From Myceligenerans indicum (lineage in GTDB: Bacteria > Actinomycetota > Actinomycetes > Actinomycetales > Cellulomonadaceae), in assembly GCF_016742955.1 (NCBI RefSeq), contig NZ_JABBYC010000022.1, positions 1-63,478 of the forward strand: DNA of 63,478 bases, written 5' to 3'. Below, piece by piece: positions 44,950 to 53,325 of the stretch. How positions within the stretch are numbered: position 1 is the first letter of the stretch; each line of letters starts with the position of its first letter. The position numbers were made by a program, and so were the translations under genes. The notes beneath the pieces are model-generated. The model was not told the origin of the DNA. It saw only the letters and a list, made by a program, of their open reading frames with translations, and made no database searches.

Positions 44950-45603
44950 GTGGACGAGCGCGAGCAGGAAGTTCGGCGGCGAATGGATGCCCAGGAGCTG
45001 TACAAGGACGTGGGGCCGGGACTGGAGGCACTGGAGGAGTCACGGGTACGGGGCAAGGAGCTGGCGCGGGAGTTCAACGCGCTGCAGCCGCGTGATACCC
45101 CCGGCCGGAACCGGGTGCTGCGAGAGCTGTTCGGGGCTGTCGGGAACGGGGTGTGGGTCGAGCCGCCGCTGTACGTGGCCTACGGGGCGCACACCACGGT
45201 CGGGGACGGGGTGTATGCCAACACGGGCCTGACTCTGGTGGACGACGGACCGATCAGGATCGGCAACGGGGTGATGTTCGCCCCGCACGTCACCGTCGCC
45301 ACCGCCGGTCACCCGCTGCACCCGGCCGCCCGCCCGCACGGCGAGCAGTTCTCCGCGCCGGTGGTGATCGAGGACGACGTGTGGGTGGGGTCCCACGTGT
45401 CGATCATGCCGGGCGTGAGGATCGGGCGCGGCTCGGTGATCGCCGCGGGAGCGGTGGTGACAGCCAACGTTCCCCCGATGGTGGTGGCCGGCGGAGTACC
45501 CGCCCGGGTCCTGCGCGAGATCACCGACGCCGACCGCCACTGGACCTATCAAGCCCCGAGCACCCTCGCCCTCCCGGTCGGCAGCGAGGCGCCCGGCGCG
45601 TGA
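44950..45603 (+). CDS. Hexapeptide-repeat sugar O-acetyltransferase 1
   Basis: 217 residues. The maltose-acetyltransferase N-terminal helix pair (DAQELYKDVGPGLEALEESR) is followed by a left-handed beta helix with hexapeptide turns (TVGDGVYANTGLTLVDDG, RIGNGVMFAPHVTVATAGH, VIEDDVWVGSHVSIMPGVRIGRGSVIAAGAVV). It transfers acetyl from acetyl-CoA to a sugar or similar hydroxyl. The His of TAGHPLHP is the expected catalytic base. The GTG at 44950 with a GAGGGAG site is chosen; an internal ATG at 44983 is possible. A second paralogue follows. Confidence 0.88.
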   Translation: MDEREQEVRRRMDAQELYKDVGPGLEALEESRVRGKELAREFNALQPRDTPGRNRVLRELFGAVGNGVWVEPPLYVAYGAHTTVGDGVYANTGLTLVDDGPIRIGNGVMFAPHVTVATAGHPLHPAARPHGEQFSAPVVIEDDVWVGSHVSIMPGVRIGRGSVIAAGAVVTANVPPMVVAGGVPARVLREITDADRHWTYQAPSTLALPVGSEAPGA

Positions 45604-45707
45604 TCCGCGGCCAGCTCCCGCTGCGCGACCCGGGCTCCGGATCGCGCAGCGCGGCCCCTGCTCCGGCAGGGCCGGGACGGCACCTCGCGACCCTGCACAC
45701 GGCGAAC

Positions 45708-45737
45708 GGCACCGGCACCGGCACCGGCACCGGCACC
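45708..45737 (+). repeat. Hexanucleotide tract (GGCACC)5
   Basis: Five perfect copies of GGCACC in the 160 bp between the two acetyltransferase genes, ending 10 bp before operator copy 3. Copy-number change would alter promoter spacing or upstream contacts. Confidence 0.95.
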
Positions 45738-45747
45738 CGGTCGTGAT

Positions 45748-45763
45748 GTGTACGCTCGTACGC
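45748..45763. promoter_or_regulatory. TetR operator copy 3, next to acetyltransferase 2 start
   Basis: GTGTACGCTCGTACGC, matching copies 1 and 2 (GTGTACG-N2-CGTACNC). It ends one base before the ATG at 45764. Confidence 0.72.
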
Positions 45764-46348
45764 ATGAGTGTCGACCACTTCACCGGTGATCCCCGCAGCA
45801 ACCACGAACGCATGCTCGCCGGGGACCTGTACATCGCCGACGACCCCGCCATCGCCGAGGACCAGAGACAGGCCGTCCGGCGCGCCGCCGCCTTCCGGTC
45901 GGCCTACGACCAGGACCCCGTGGCCGCCCAGAGCCGGCTCGCCGAACTGTTCGGCGCCATAGGACAGGACGCCTTCGTCCGCGCACCCGTGCACGTGGAC
46001 TACGGCAGCCGCATCACCATCGGGCCGCGCACGTTCATCAACATGGGTCTGACCGCGCTCGACGTCGCCCCGATCACCATCGGCGCCGACTGCCAGATCG
46101 GCCCCCACGTGCAACTGCTCACCCCGACCCACCCGATCGACCCGCAACCACGCCGCGACAAGCTCGAGGCCGCCCGGCCGATCACCATCGGCGACAACGT
46201 CTGGCTCGGCGGCGGCGTGATCGTCTGCCCCGGCGTCACCATCGGTGACAACTCCGTGATCGGCGCCGGAGCCGTCGTCACACGCGACATCCCCGCGGGC
46301 GTGGTGGCCGTGGGCAACCCCGCCCGCACGGTTCGCGAGATCATCTGA
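45764..46348 (+). CDS. Hexapeptide-repeat sugar O-acetyltransferase 2
   Basis: 194 residues, a paralogue of the previous gene. The N-terminal HERMLAGDLYIADDPAIAED is that of Maa/NodL enzymes. The hexapeptide coils are RITIGPRTFINMGLTALD, TIGADCQIGPHVQLLTPTHP and NVWLGGGVIVCPGVTIGDNSVIGAGAVV. The His in TPTHPID is the likely catalytic base. The ATG at 45764 directly follows the operator, so either the mRNA is leaderless or translation starts slightly further in. Three bases separate its stop from the TetR start. Confidence 0.9.
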   Translation: MSVDHFTGDPRSNHERMLAGDLYIADDPAIAEDQRQAVRRAAAFRSAYDQDPVAAQSRLAELFGAIGQDAFVRAPVHVDYGSRITIGPRTFINMGLTALDVAPITIGADCQIGPHVQLLTPTHPIDPQPRRDKLEAARPITIGDNVWLGGGVIVCPGVTIGDNSVIGAGAVVTRDIPAGVVAVGNPARTVREII

Positions 46349-46351
46349 CCC

Positions 46352-46924
46352 ATGACCCCACCGGCCGCCCCGCCCACCCGCACCCGCCGCTACGACCCCC
46401 GGCGTCGGGACCGCATCATCGACGCCTGCATCGAGGTCATCGCAGCCCACGGGGTCGACGGCACCTCCCACCGGCGGGTGGCCACGGCGGCCGGCGTCCC
46501 TCTCGGGTCGATGACCTACCACTTCTCCGGACGTGACCAACTCCTGCGCGAGGCGTTCGCGCGCTTCGCCGACACCGTCGCCGACCGGATGACCGCACGC
46601 ATGGAACAGGTCCCACCCGGCGACCACGAGGCGGGGATCCGAGCAGTCGTGGACTCCATCCTGCTCGATGTCTTCCCCGACCCCCGTGAACTCGTCCTCA
46701 CCCACGAGCTCTACACCCTCGCGGCACACGACCCCGCGTACCGCACCCTCACCAACGCCTGGATGCGCCGCAGCCGTGCCGCCCTGGAACGATGCTTCGA
46801 CCCCACCACCGCGCGCATCCTGGACGCGCTGATCGAGGGCATCACCATCCACCGTGCCCTGGACAACCAACCCCACGACGACGCCGACGTCGAACTCGCC
46901 GTCCGCCGGATCGTCCAGCCCTGA
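46352..46924 (+). CDS. TetR family regulator of the acetyltransferase module
   Basis: 190 residues. The N-terminal HTH region (about 15-62) has RRDRIIDACIEVIAAHGVDG and RVATAAGVPLGSMTYHF; the C-terminus is a helical ligand domain with ELYTLAAHDPAYR. It is the last gene of the acetyltransferase operon. It is the natural binder of the three GTGTACG-type palindromes in front of MFS, acetyltransferase 1 and acetyltransferase 2. This gives autoregulation through the operon promoters. Confidence 0.9.
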   Translation: MTPPAAPPTRTRRYDPRRRDRIIDACIEVIAAHGVDGTSHRRVATAAGVPLGSMTYHFSGRDQLLREAFARFADTVADRMTARMEQVPPGDHEAGIRAVVDSILLDVFPDPRELVLTHELYTLAAHDPAYRTLTNAWMRRSRAALERCFDPTTARILDALIEGITIHRALDNQPHDDADVELAVRRIVQP

Positions 46925-47129
46925 ACCTGGGCCCGGTCACGCATCGCCGGTCCCGCCGGCGCGAGGCATTCCTGGGTCACCCCCATACTCCCGCCCGGGC
47001 GTACCAGGACGGCGCCCCCGCTCGTCACCCGCGGTAGCCGGACCGCTCCCCCACCACGGCATCCCGCGCACACCTGCTCCACGACCGCCACGACCGCCCG
47101 GGACCCACCACGGGAGTGCGACGGTGCCG

Positions 47130-47255
47130 CTACTCAGGCAGCCGCTCGCCACGGGTGCTCCCGCGCATGACCAGGCGCACCTCACCCACGACGTGCTCCG
47201 GCCCGGCCGCGGGGTCTTCCGGCTGCCGCTGCAGGAGCCGCAGCGCCTCGGCCGA
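47130..47255 (-). pseudogene. LacI-family regulator, C-terminal fragment
   Basis: The minus-strand frame ending at 47130 reads AEALRLLQRQPEDPAAGPEH then VVGEVRLVMRGSTR. This is the standard C-terminus of LacI regulators, where the ligand domain ends in LVVRGST. About 40 codons survive. No HTH or start is present: at about 47255 the sequence changes into a GH51 gene on the other strand. Confidence 0.72.
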
Positions 47256-47261
47256 TGGGAT

Positions 47262-47695
47262 GATCGACCAGCGCCCGCGGATCGTGAACAGCCACTGGGG
47301 CGACGTCGTCGAGGACAACGCCTTCGGCACGCACGAGTTCCTCGACCTGTGCGAGCTGCTGGGCGCCGACCCCTACGTGTCGGGGAACGTGGGCTCGGGG
47401 TCCGTGCAGGAGATGTCGGAGTGGGTCGAGTACCTCACCCGGGCCGACGACTCCCGCATGGCCGCGCTGCGCCGCGCGCACGGCCGGGACGAGCCGTGGC
47501 GCGTCCCGTTCTGGGGCATCGCCAACGAGACGTGGGGCTGCGGCGGCAACATGAGGGCCGAGCAGTACGCCTCCCTCGCCCGCCACTACTCGACGTTCGT
47601 CCGTGACCAGGGCGAGACTCGTGCGCACCCCGACATACCACGTCTTCGAGATGAACGCCGGTCACCACGACGCGGCGTCGCTGGACGTCGTGCGT
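47262..47695 (+). pseudogene. GH51 alpha-L-arabinofuranosidase, truncated and internally deleted
   Basis: The plus frame from about 47262 reads RPRIVNSHWGDVVEDNAFGTH, then FWGIANETWGCGGNM, which holds the acid/base Glu of GH51 enzymes, to STFVRD at about 47612. Then the frame changes and the late GH51 segment TPTYHVFEMNAGHHDAASLDV (about 47620-47690) appears. About 170 codons between, with the nucleophile region, are missing, as are both ends of the gene. The fragment abuts a LacI remnant on the other strand. It cannot be functional. Confidence 0.78.
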
Positions 47696-47738
47696 CGGTC
47701 ACAGCTCGCCGATCAGGTCCGTCTCGCGCGCCGGCCCG

Positions 47739-49760
47739 TCAGACGGTTCCGACCAGCTCGGCCAGCGCGCCGTCCCTTGCGAAGACGGGGACGACGTCCA
47801 GTTCCGCCGTGACGGTGATCCACCGCCCCCCGCCGGTTGTCTCGCCGGTGTGGAGGTCGGTCCAGGACGCGCCGGCGGGGAGGTAGACCTCGCGGCTGGT
47901 GGCGTGTGGCCGAACCACGGGTGCGACAAGCAGGTCCGGGCCGTACAGGTACTGGTCGGGCAGGTCCCAGGAGGTCTCGTCGTCGGGGAACTCGTGGAAC
48001 AGGCCGCGCATGACGGGCTGCCCGTCCCGGTGCGCCTCGGCCATGAGCCGACGGGTGTAGGGGCGAAGGGTCTCGCGCAGCCGGACGTACCTGGCGAGGA
48101 TCTCGTACACGTCGGGACCGAAGCTCCACAGCTCGTTCGGCGCGCCGCTGCGCAGGCGTGGCGTGCCGTCGGCGGCGGCGACCTCCTCATACGGCCGCCG
48201 GTCGCCGTGCATGCGCATCACGGGGCAGAAGGTCCCGAACTGGAACCAGCGGATCAACAGGTCGTGGAAGTCCGGGTCGGTGATGTCGCCGTCGTGGAAG
48301 CCGCCGATGTCGGTGGTGAACCACGGGATCCCGGCCACGCCCATGTGGATGCCCGCCGTGATCTGGCGGCGCAGGTCCTCGTAGGTGGAGTGGATGTCCC
48401 CCGACCAGACCAGGGCGCCGTAGCGTTGGCTGCCGGCCCACGCGCAGCGCAGCAGGTTGACCACCTGGGACTGGCCCGCCGCGGTCTGACCCTCGTGGAA
48501 GGCGCGCGCGAAGGCCTGCGGGTAGATGTTCCCGACCTGGAGGTTGGAGCCCTGGTGGTAGCGGTAGTTGTCGAAGTCGTAGACGCCGTACTCGGGCTCG
48601 GCCTCGTCCAGCCAGAACAGCTTGATCCCCAGGTCGTGATAGTTGCGCCGGCAGATCTCCCAGACCGCCTCGCGGGCGCGCGGGTTGGTCGCGTCCACGA
48701 ACACGCTCGGCCCCTGGAACCCCATCTGCAGGTCGATCCCGCGCTCCGTGCTGACCAGCAGGTTCTCCTTCTTCAGCAGCGCGAAGTTCTCCGACTCGGT
48801 CGAGACCTGAGGCCAGACCGAGACCATGAGCTCGATCCCGAGCTCGGCCAGTTCGTCGACCATCGCGCGGGGGTCCGGCCAGAACTCCTCCTCGAACCGG
48901 TAGTCGCCCATCTTCGGCCAGTGGAAGAAGTCGGCCACGATGACATCGATCGGCAGGCCGCGGCGCTTGTGCTCCCGCGCGACCTCCAGCAGCTGCTCCT
49001 GGTTCCAGTAGCGCAGCTTGCACTGCCAGTAGCCCAGCCCGTACTCCGGCATCATCGGCGCGTGCCCGGTCGCATCGGCGTAGGCCGACGCGATCGCCGC
49101 GGGGGTGTCGCCTGCCGTGATCCAGTAGTCGAGCTGCTTCGTCGACTCGGCGACCCATTCGGTGCGGTTGACGGCGAACGTGGCGCGGCCGATCGCCGGG
49201 TTGTGCCACAGGAAGCCGTAGCCGGCGCTGGAGACCACGAACGGCACACTGGCCTGAGAATTGCGATGCGCGAGTTCGAAGGTGGATCCCTTGAGGTCGA
49301 CGATCTGCTGCTGGTACTGCCCCATCCCGGACAGCTTCTCCCCGGGCACCGGCTCGAACGCGGCGGTGACCTGGTGGTCGCCTCCGGGGATCGAGCGAAA
49401 GGCACGGGCGTCGAGCTTGAGCGAACCGCCCGCCTCCAGTTCACGCAGCAGCACCTTGCCCGCCGCGTCACGGAACTCGACCGCACACCGGTAAACCTGG
49501 TAGCCCACCTGCTCGTCGAAGAAGTCCCACGCGTGCAGGACGACGGCGAGCCCGCCGACGACCAGGCGGGCCTCACCGCCCGCGACCGTGACCACCACCT
49601 CCGCGGGCGCTGGCGGGAGCAGGGCGAAGTCGGTGTCGAGGACGTCGCCGCCGGGCGCGCACCGCACCCGCACCGCACTCGCCCCCCATGCCTGGACGAC
49701 CAGGGTCTGACCACCTCCGCGCCAGACGACGCGGTCCGGACCCGTCTCGAAGATCTGCAT
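47739..49760 (-). CDS. GH31 glycosidase, probable alpha-xylosidase
   Basis: 673 residues. The N-terminal beta-sandwich (about 1-215) is followed by the GH31 barrel. The catalytic nucleophile Asp is in KLFWLDEAEPEYG and the acid/base Asp in ALVWSGDIHSTYEDL. GYWQCKLRYWNQEQLLEVA and VIVADFFHWPKMGDY are typical of alpha-xylosidase-type members. The enzyme would release alpha-linked xylose or glucose from imported oligosaccharides; no signal peptide is seen. The ATG at 49760 (MQIFETGPDR) is preferred over 11 upstream codons. The neighbours, LacI and GH51 remnants, suggest a former xyloglucan or arabinoxylan locus. Confidence 0.9.
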   Translation of the reverse strand: MQIFETGPDRVVWRGGGQTLVVQAWGASAVRVRCAPGGDVLDTDFALLPPAPAEVVVTVAGGEARLVVGGLAVVLHAWDFFDEQVGYQVYRCAVEFRDAAGKVLLRELEAGGSLKLDARAFRSIPGGDHQVTAAFEPVPGEKLSGMGQYQQQIVDLKGSTFELAHRNSQASVPFVVSSAGYGFLWHNPAIGRATFAVNRTEWVAESTKQLDYWITAGDTPAAIASAYADATGHAPMMPEYGLGYWQCKLRYWNQEQLLEVAREHKRRGLPIDVIVADFFHWPKMGDYRFEEEFWPDPRAMVDELAELGIELMVSVWPQVSTESENFALLKKENLLVSTERGIDLQMGFQGPSVFVDATNPRAREAVWEICRRNYHDLGIKLFWLDEAEPEYGVYDFDNYRYHQGSNLQVGNIYPQAFARAFHEGQTAAGQSQVVNLLRCAWAGSQRYGALVWSGDIHSTYEDLRRQITAGIHMGVAGIPWFTTDIGGFHDGDITDPDFHDLLIRWFQFGTFCPVMRMHGDRRPYEEVAAADGTPRLRSGAPNELWSFGPDVYEILARYVRLRETLRPYTRRLMAEAHRDGQPVMRGLFHEFPDDETSWDLPDQYLYGPDLLVAPVVRPHATSREVYLPAGASWTDLHTGETTGGGRWITVTAELDVVPVFARDGALAELVGTV

Positions 49761-50175
49761 CGGTCGTGTGTCGCTCTCTGTAGGATTCCGCACCGGATGC
49801 GCGAGAGCGCGCCGGTTTCCCGCCGCCCCATGACAGCCACAGGCTTGATGTCGCCCGTGTCAGCGCTCACACTTCCGGTGAGCGGGACAACAGAAGCCCT
49901 GCTCACCGGGCAGAACAGCCATTCCCGGCGACCGCTCTCGTGGGCGCCGGTTCGCTTCGGCGATGTTAGCGCCCCCACAGATGTTGGCGCCGACCTCGGG
50001 AGGCCATGGCGCCCGGTAGAAGTCACGGTTCACCAACGCGGCCCACCTCCGGCCATGGCTTCCGTCGCCAGGAATGCCACAGCACCGGCTTTCTCTTGAC
50101 CGCACTCCCGGGAGCGCCGGCCCAGCCCGACGACGACGCTGCGGCACGAAGGAGACACACCTCACCGAGCACTCG
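49761..50175. other. Non-coding region upstream of the GH31 gene
   Basis: 415 bp with the GH31 promoter and the 3' flank of the TetR gene. It contains a direct repeat (49962-49991). Short open frames here have no start site or family resemblance. No transporter for the GH31 substrate is adjacent, which is unusual for such a locus. Confidence 0.5.
49962..49991. promoter_or_regulatory. Direct repeat GATGTTRGCGCC, candidate operator
   Basis: GATGTTAGCGCC (49962-49973) and GATGTTGGCGCC (49980-49991), 18 bp apart, in the region upstream of GH31. Each includes a TTAGCGC-like half site of LacI-type sugar operators, so they may be the site of the now-broken LacI regulator. Confidence 0.45.
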
Positions 50176-50799
50176 TCACGTGGGAGCGGCCCGGCGTGAT
50201 CCGCGCAGGAACTGCTCGACCGCGGTCTCCACGAGCGCGTCGCGCATCTCCCGCGGGACCAGTCCGCCGTTGACGAAGGTCACGATGCCCTGGATCGTCG
50301 CGAACAGGATGGTGCCCACCTGGTAGAGATCCCCGGGCTCGAACACACCGGCCTCCTGCCCCTCCGCGACGAGATCGAACACGACGGTCAGCGCGGCGCC
50401 GGCCGCGGCGACGACCGGCTCGCTGACCCGCTGGTGCTTGGCGGTGAACATGAGTTCGAGGAGCGCGACGTCGCGCGTGGCGAAGCGGCTGTACGCCGCC
50501 GCGGCCGCCCCGAGCCGGGCAGGGAGGCTCCGCCCGGCACTCGCGACCGCTGCGCGCAGCTCCTCGCCCAGCCGCTCGAACCCTGCTGTCGCGAGCGCGT
50601 CCAGCAACGCCTGGCGGTCCGGGAAGTGCCGTCGTGGTGCGGCGTGACTGACGCCCACCTGCCGGGCGAGCTCGCGCAGCGAGAGCTGGTCCACGCCGTG
50701 CTCGCGCAGGCTCGCCTCGGCCGCGTCGAGCAGCGCGGTGCGGAGGTTCCCGTGGTGGTACGGACGTTCGCCGGTGCGTTCGGGGCTGGTCTCGGGCAC
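50176..50799 (-). CDS. TetR family regulator
   Basis: About 207 residues from the GTG at 50799. It has YHHGNLRTALLDAAEASLREHGVDQLSLRELARQVGVSHAAPRRHFPDRQALL, the HTH of the group with the YHHGNLR leader (about residues 13-65), and the TetR_C_13-like domain. A GTG at 50805 or ATGs upstream (to 50853) are alternatives, but they would cover the divergent promoter. It faces an SDR gene and probably represses it. Confidence 0.85.
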   Translation of the reverse strand: MPETSPERTGERPYHHGNLRTALLDAAEASLREHGVDQLSLRELARQVGVSHAAPRRHFPDRQALLDALATAGFERLGEELRAAVASAGRSLPARLGAAAAAYSRFATRDVALLELMFTAKHQRVSEPVVAAAGAALTVVFDLVAEGQEAGVFEPGDLYQVGTILFATIQGIVTFVNGGLVPREMRDALVETAVEQFLRGSRRAAPT

Positions 50800-50897
50800 G
50801 TGCACAGAATATCCGGGCCATGTTGCCATTGACATCAATGTATCCGGCGACAACTATGTTTCCTGTGACTACATTCGCTGCTTCCAGCATTCCCCCG

Positions 50898-51770
50898 ATG
50901 ACCGGCCGCACGATCGTCGTGACCGGCTCGAACAGCGGTATCGGCCGCGTCACCGCGCGCACCCTCGCCGCGAAGGGCGCACGAGTCCTGCTCGCGGTGC
51001 GCGACGTCGGCAAGGGCCGATCTGCCGCCGCGACGATGACCGGCGAGACGGAGGTCCGGCATCTCGACCTCGCCGATCTCACGTCGATCCGGGCATTCGC
51101 GGCCGGCCTGGACGAACCCGTCGACATCCTCGTGAACAACGCGGGCGTCATGGTCCCTCCGCTCGTGCGCACCGCCGACGGCTTCGAGCTGCAGTTCGGC
51201 ACCAATCACCTGGGGCATTTCGCGCTCACGAACCTGCTCCTGCCGCGTCTCACGGGACGGGTCGTCACCGTCTCGTCCAACGGGCACAGGATCCCCAGGA
51301 CCTTGGACCTCGACGACCTGAACTGGGAACGCAAGCCGTACCGGGCGTTGCAGGCCTACGGGCAGTCGAAGCTCGCAAACCTCCTGTTCACGGCCGAGCT
51401 CCAGCGGCGCCTGGCCGACACCGGCTCACCGGTCATCGCCACCGCCGCCCACCCCGGCATCGCCTCCACGAATCTCGGCCACGCCCACAACGAGGATCGT
51501 CGCTGGACAAGGCTGCTCTTGTCGCTGACCGGCCGGCTCGCCCAGAGTGACGAGGACGGCGCCCTGCCCACCCTGTACGCGGCCACCGCGGACATCCCCG
51601 GCAACAGCTACGCCGGTCCGGGCGGCTTCCAGGAGGGACGCGGGGCGCCCGCCCTCGTCGGCCGCTCGGGGCTGGCCCAGGACGACGGCCTGGCACGCCG
51701 CCTGTGGGCCGTCTCCGAGGAACTCACCGGAGTCACCTTCCCCCTGCGAACCCCGCGAACCTCGCCCTGA
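50898..51770 (+). CDS. SDR of the retinol dehydrogenase/protochlorophyllide type
   Basis: 290 residues. TGSNSGIG, NNAGVM, VTVSSNGH, YGQSKLANLLF (Tyr, Lys) and HPGIASTNL match oxidoreductases of the RDH/WWOX-like SDR group. The ATG at 50898 is chosen because it begins directly at the Rossmann fold and leaves a TTGACA element (50828-50833) and a TATGTT-like -10 box upstream. An earlier ATG (50820) would put the promoter inside the gene. It is probably regulated by the divergent TetR. Substrate is unknown. Confidence 0.85.
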   Translation: MTGRTIVVTGSNSGIGRVTARTLAAKGARVLLAVRDVGKGRSAAATMTGETEVRHLDLADLTSIRAFAAGLDEPVDILVNNAGVMVPPLVRTADGFELQFGTNHLGHFALTNLLLPRLTGRVVTVSSNGHRIPRTLDLDDLNWERKPYRALQAYGQSKLANLLFTAELQRRLADTGSPVIATAAHPGIASTNLGHAHNEDRRWTRLLLSLTGRLAQSDEDGALPTLYAATADIPGNSYAGPGGFQEGRGAPALVGRSGLAQDDGLARRLWAVSEELTGVTFPLRTPRTSP

Positions 51771-51964
51771 TGATCCCCGGGGGTCGATGACGCCCGATCT
51801 GTCGTCGGCTCCAGATGCTGTCCCACGACTGGCCGAGTGGCCGGCGAGTCGTGCCACGGTGTCTCCGGAGACCGAACTTCTTGGAAGGATGACAGTCATG
51901 GGGGTCTGGGCACGTCCGGGGTGTCAACCCGCGGATTGGCCGTCGCGGGAAGGATCCAGGACGG

Positions 51965-52864
51965 TCAGGCGCACTGCCAGGTATAGCGGAGAGCGCCGAG
52001 TTCGCCGCGGTCGAGGTCTCGGTAGCGGGCGTACCAGTACAGTTGAGCGGTCTCGGCCCAGAGGTACTCGTCGTTGCAGTCACTCTCGACCTGGAACAAC
52101 AAGGTCCAGTGCTCCGCCTCGCCGTGAACGGCCTGGTCGGACAGCCTCCAGGGCTGGTCCATGTGCCGCAGCTGGCCAGTGGCGATCTCGTACTCGGGCA
52201 CGCCCTCGACGGGGTCCGCGGCCCAGCCGCCGACCTGGTGCCCGTGCCCGTTCATCGCGTCCCAGACCGCCTCTCTGAAGGCTTCGGCAGCAATCGGGTG
52301 CTCGGTGTCGGCGAGGCTGGTGTCGAGCGGGAGACCGAGAGCTTGCCGGAGCCGGTGGTGCTCGGGGGCGACGGGGGTAAGCCGCTGCCGTGCGGTCAAG
52401 ACCTGCTCGGCGTGGATCCATCCGTCGTCGGGCACCGAACGCTCCGTCCCGTCTGGCGGGAGCTGGAGGACCCGGCTGCCCGGCCAGCTCCTGGGGTCGT
52501 CGCCCCTCACGGGTGGGCTGTGCCACGGCCCGTCCGCGGGCTGCTTGTAGTAGAAGAAGGCCAGCCGCCCGTCACCTGGCAGCCGGATCCCGGCATCGAC
52601 ACCGCTCGCTCGCAGAGCGGTCAGGTCGAGCTCACCGAGAAACGACAGCGGGCCTACGCCGTCCCAGACGGGCCAGGCGACGTCGTCAGGCAGACACGGG
52701 TTCCCGCCCAGCCGAGCCACCACACGGTCCTCGGGACGGGCCGGAACAAGCCTCGCAGCTGGCCGAAGGAGCGAGACCCACGTCGCGGCCGTCCTCTGGT
52801 CGAGGTGCTCGTGCGCGACCGCCTCAAGTCGTTCGCGCTCGCCTCTCGCTCCGGTGAAAGTCAT
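51965..52864 (-). CDS. DUF1963 (YwqG-like) protein
   Basis: 299 residues. Features of the DUF1963/YwqG fold are visible: RLGGNPCLPDDVAWPVWDG near residue 52, PLSFLGELDL, LAFFYYKQP, a Gly/His-rich HQVGGWAADPVEG and the late LLFQVESD, followed by YWYARYRDLDRGEL. No enzymatic motif is known for the family. YwqG-type genes often sit near toxin or immunity genes. Here three further DUF-type or unrecognised genes of similar size follow. The ATG at 52864 (MTFTGARGE) is the first good start. Confidence 0.82.
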   Translation of the reverse strand: MTFTGARGERERLEAVAHEHLDQRTAATWVSLLRPAARLVPARPEDRVVARLGGNPCLPDDVAWPVWDGVGPLSFLGELDLTALRASGVDAGIRLPGDGRLAFFYYKQPADGPWHSPPVRGDDPRSWPGSRVLQLPPDGTERSVPDDGWIHAEQVLTARQRLTPVAPEHHRLRQALGLPLDTSLADTEHPIAAEAFREAVWDAMNGHGHQVGGWAADPVEGVPEYEIATGQLRHMDQPWRLSDQAVHGEAEHWTLLFQVESDCNDEYLWAETAQLYWYARYRDLDRGELGALRYTWQCA

Positions 52865-53325
52865 GCCAGGACCGTACCGGCGATGCGTGGGCCCCGGACG
52901 CGTCGCTGCGTCGCGCGCCAGACGCGTCGGCCAGGCGAGAGGGCAGGAGGAGGGGTGAGGCGACTGAGCGTCCCGGGCTCTCGGTGAGGCGGTCAGGTCA
53001 GACGGAGACTCTCTCCTTCACGGCGGGCCTCGTGGCCGCCTTCGGTGCGAGCGTGCTACCGAAGGTCAGTTTGGGGGTGCTGCTTGTGCCAGGCGCCGGA
53101 CCGGTCGGCGCTCGGAGCCGTGTGCGGTGAACATGCCCGACTTCGCGATCCACGGCATCAGCGGCCCTGGCTCCGGGTCAACGTGTCGGCCGGCTCGGAT
53201 CCAGGTCGCATCTCCCATCGGGAGGCTGGTGACCGTGGATCAATCGGGACCCGCCCACGCTTCGCCAGGTGGGTGCGAACGGTAGACCGCCGGCACCGGC
53301 ACGGTGCCCCGTCGGGGGCGGAGGT
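52865..53325. other. Gap of 461 bp between DUF1963 and DUF2625 genes
   Basis: No gene can be supported. A plus-strand open frame from 53045 has Cys pairs (VWGCCLCQAPDRSA, VCGEHARL) but no ribosome site or family and runs into the DUF2625 gene antisense. The region probably holds the DUF1963 promoter on its left side. Confidence 0.45.
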
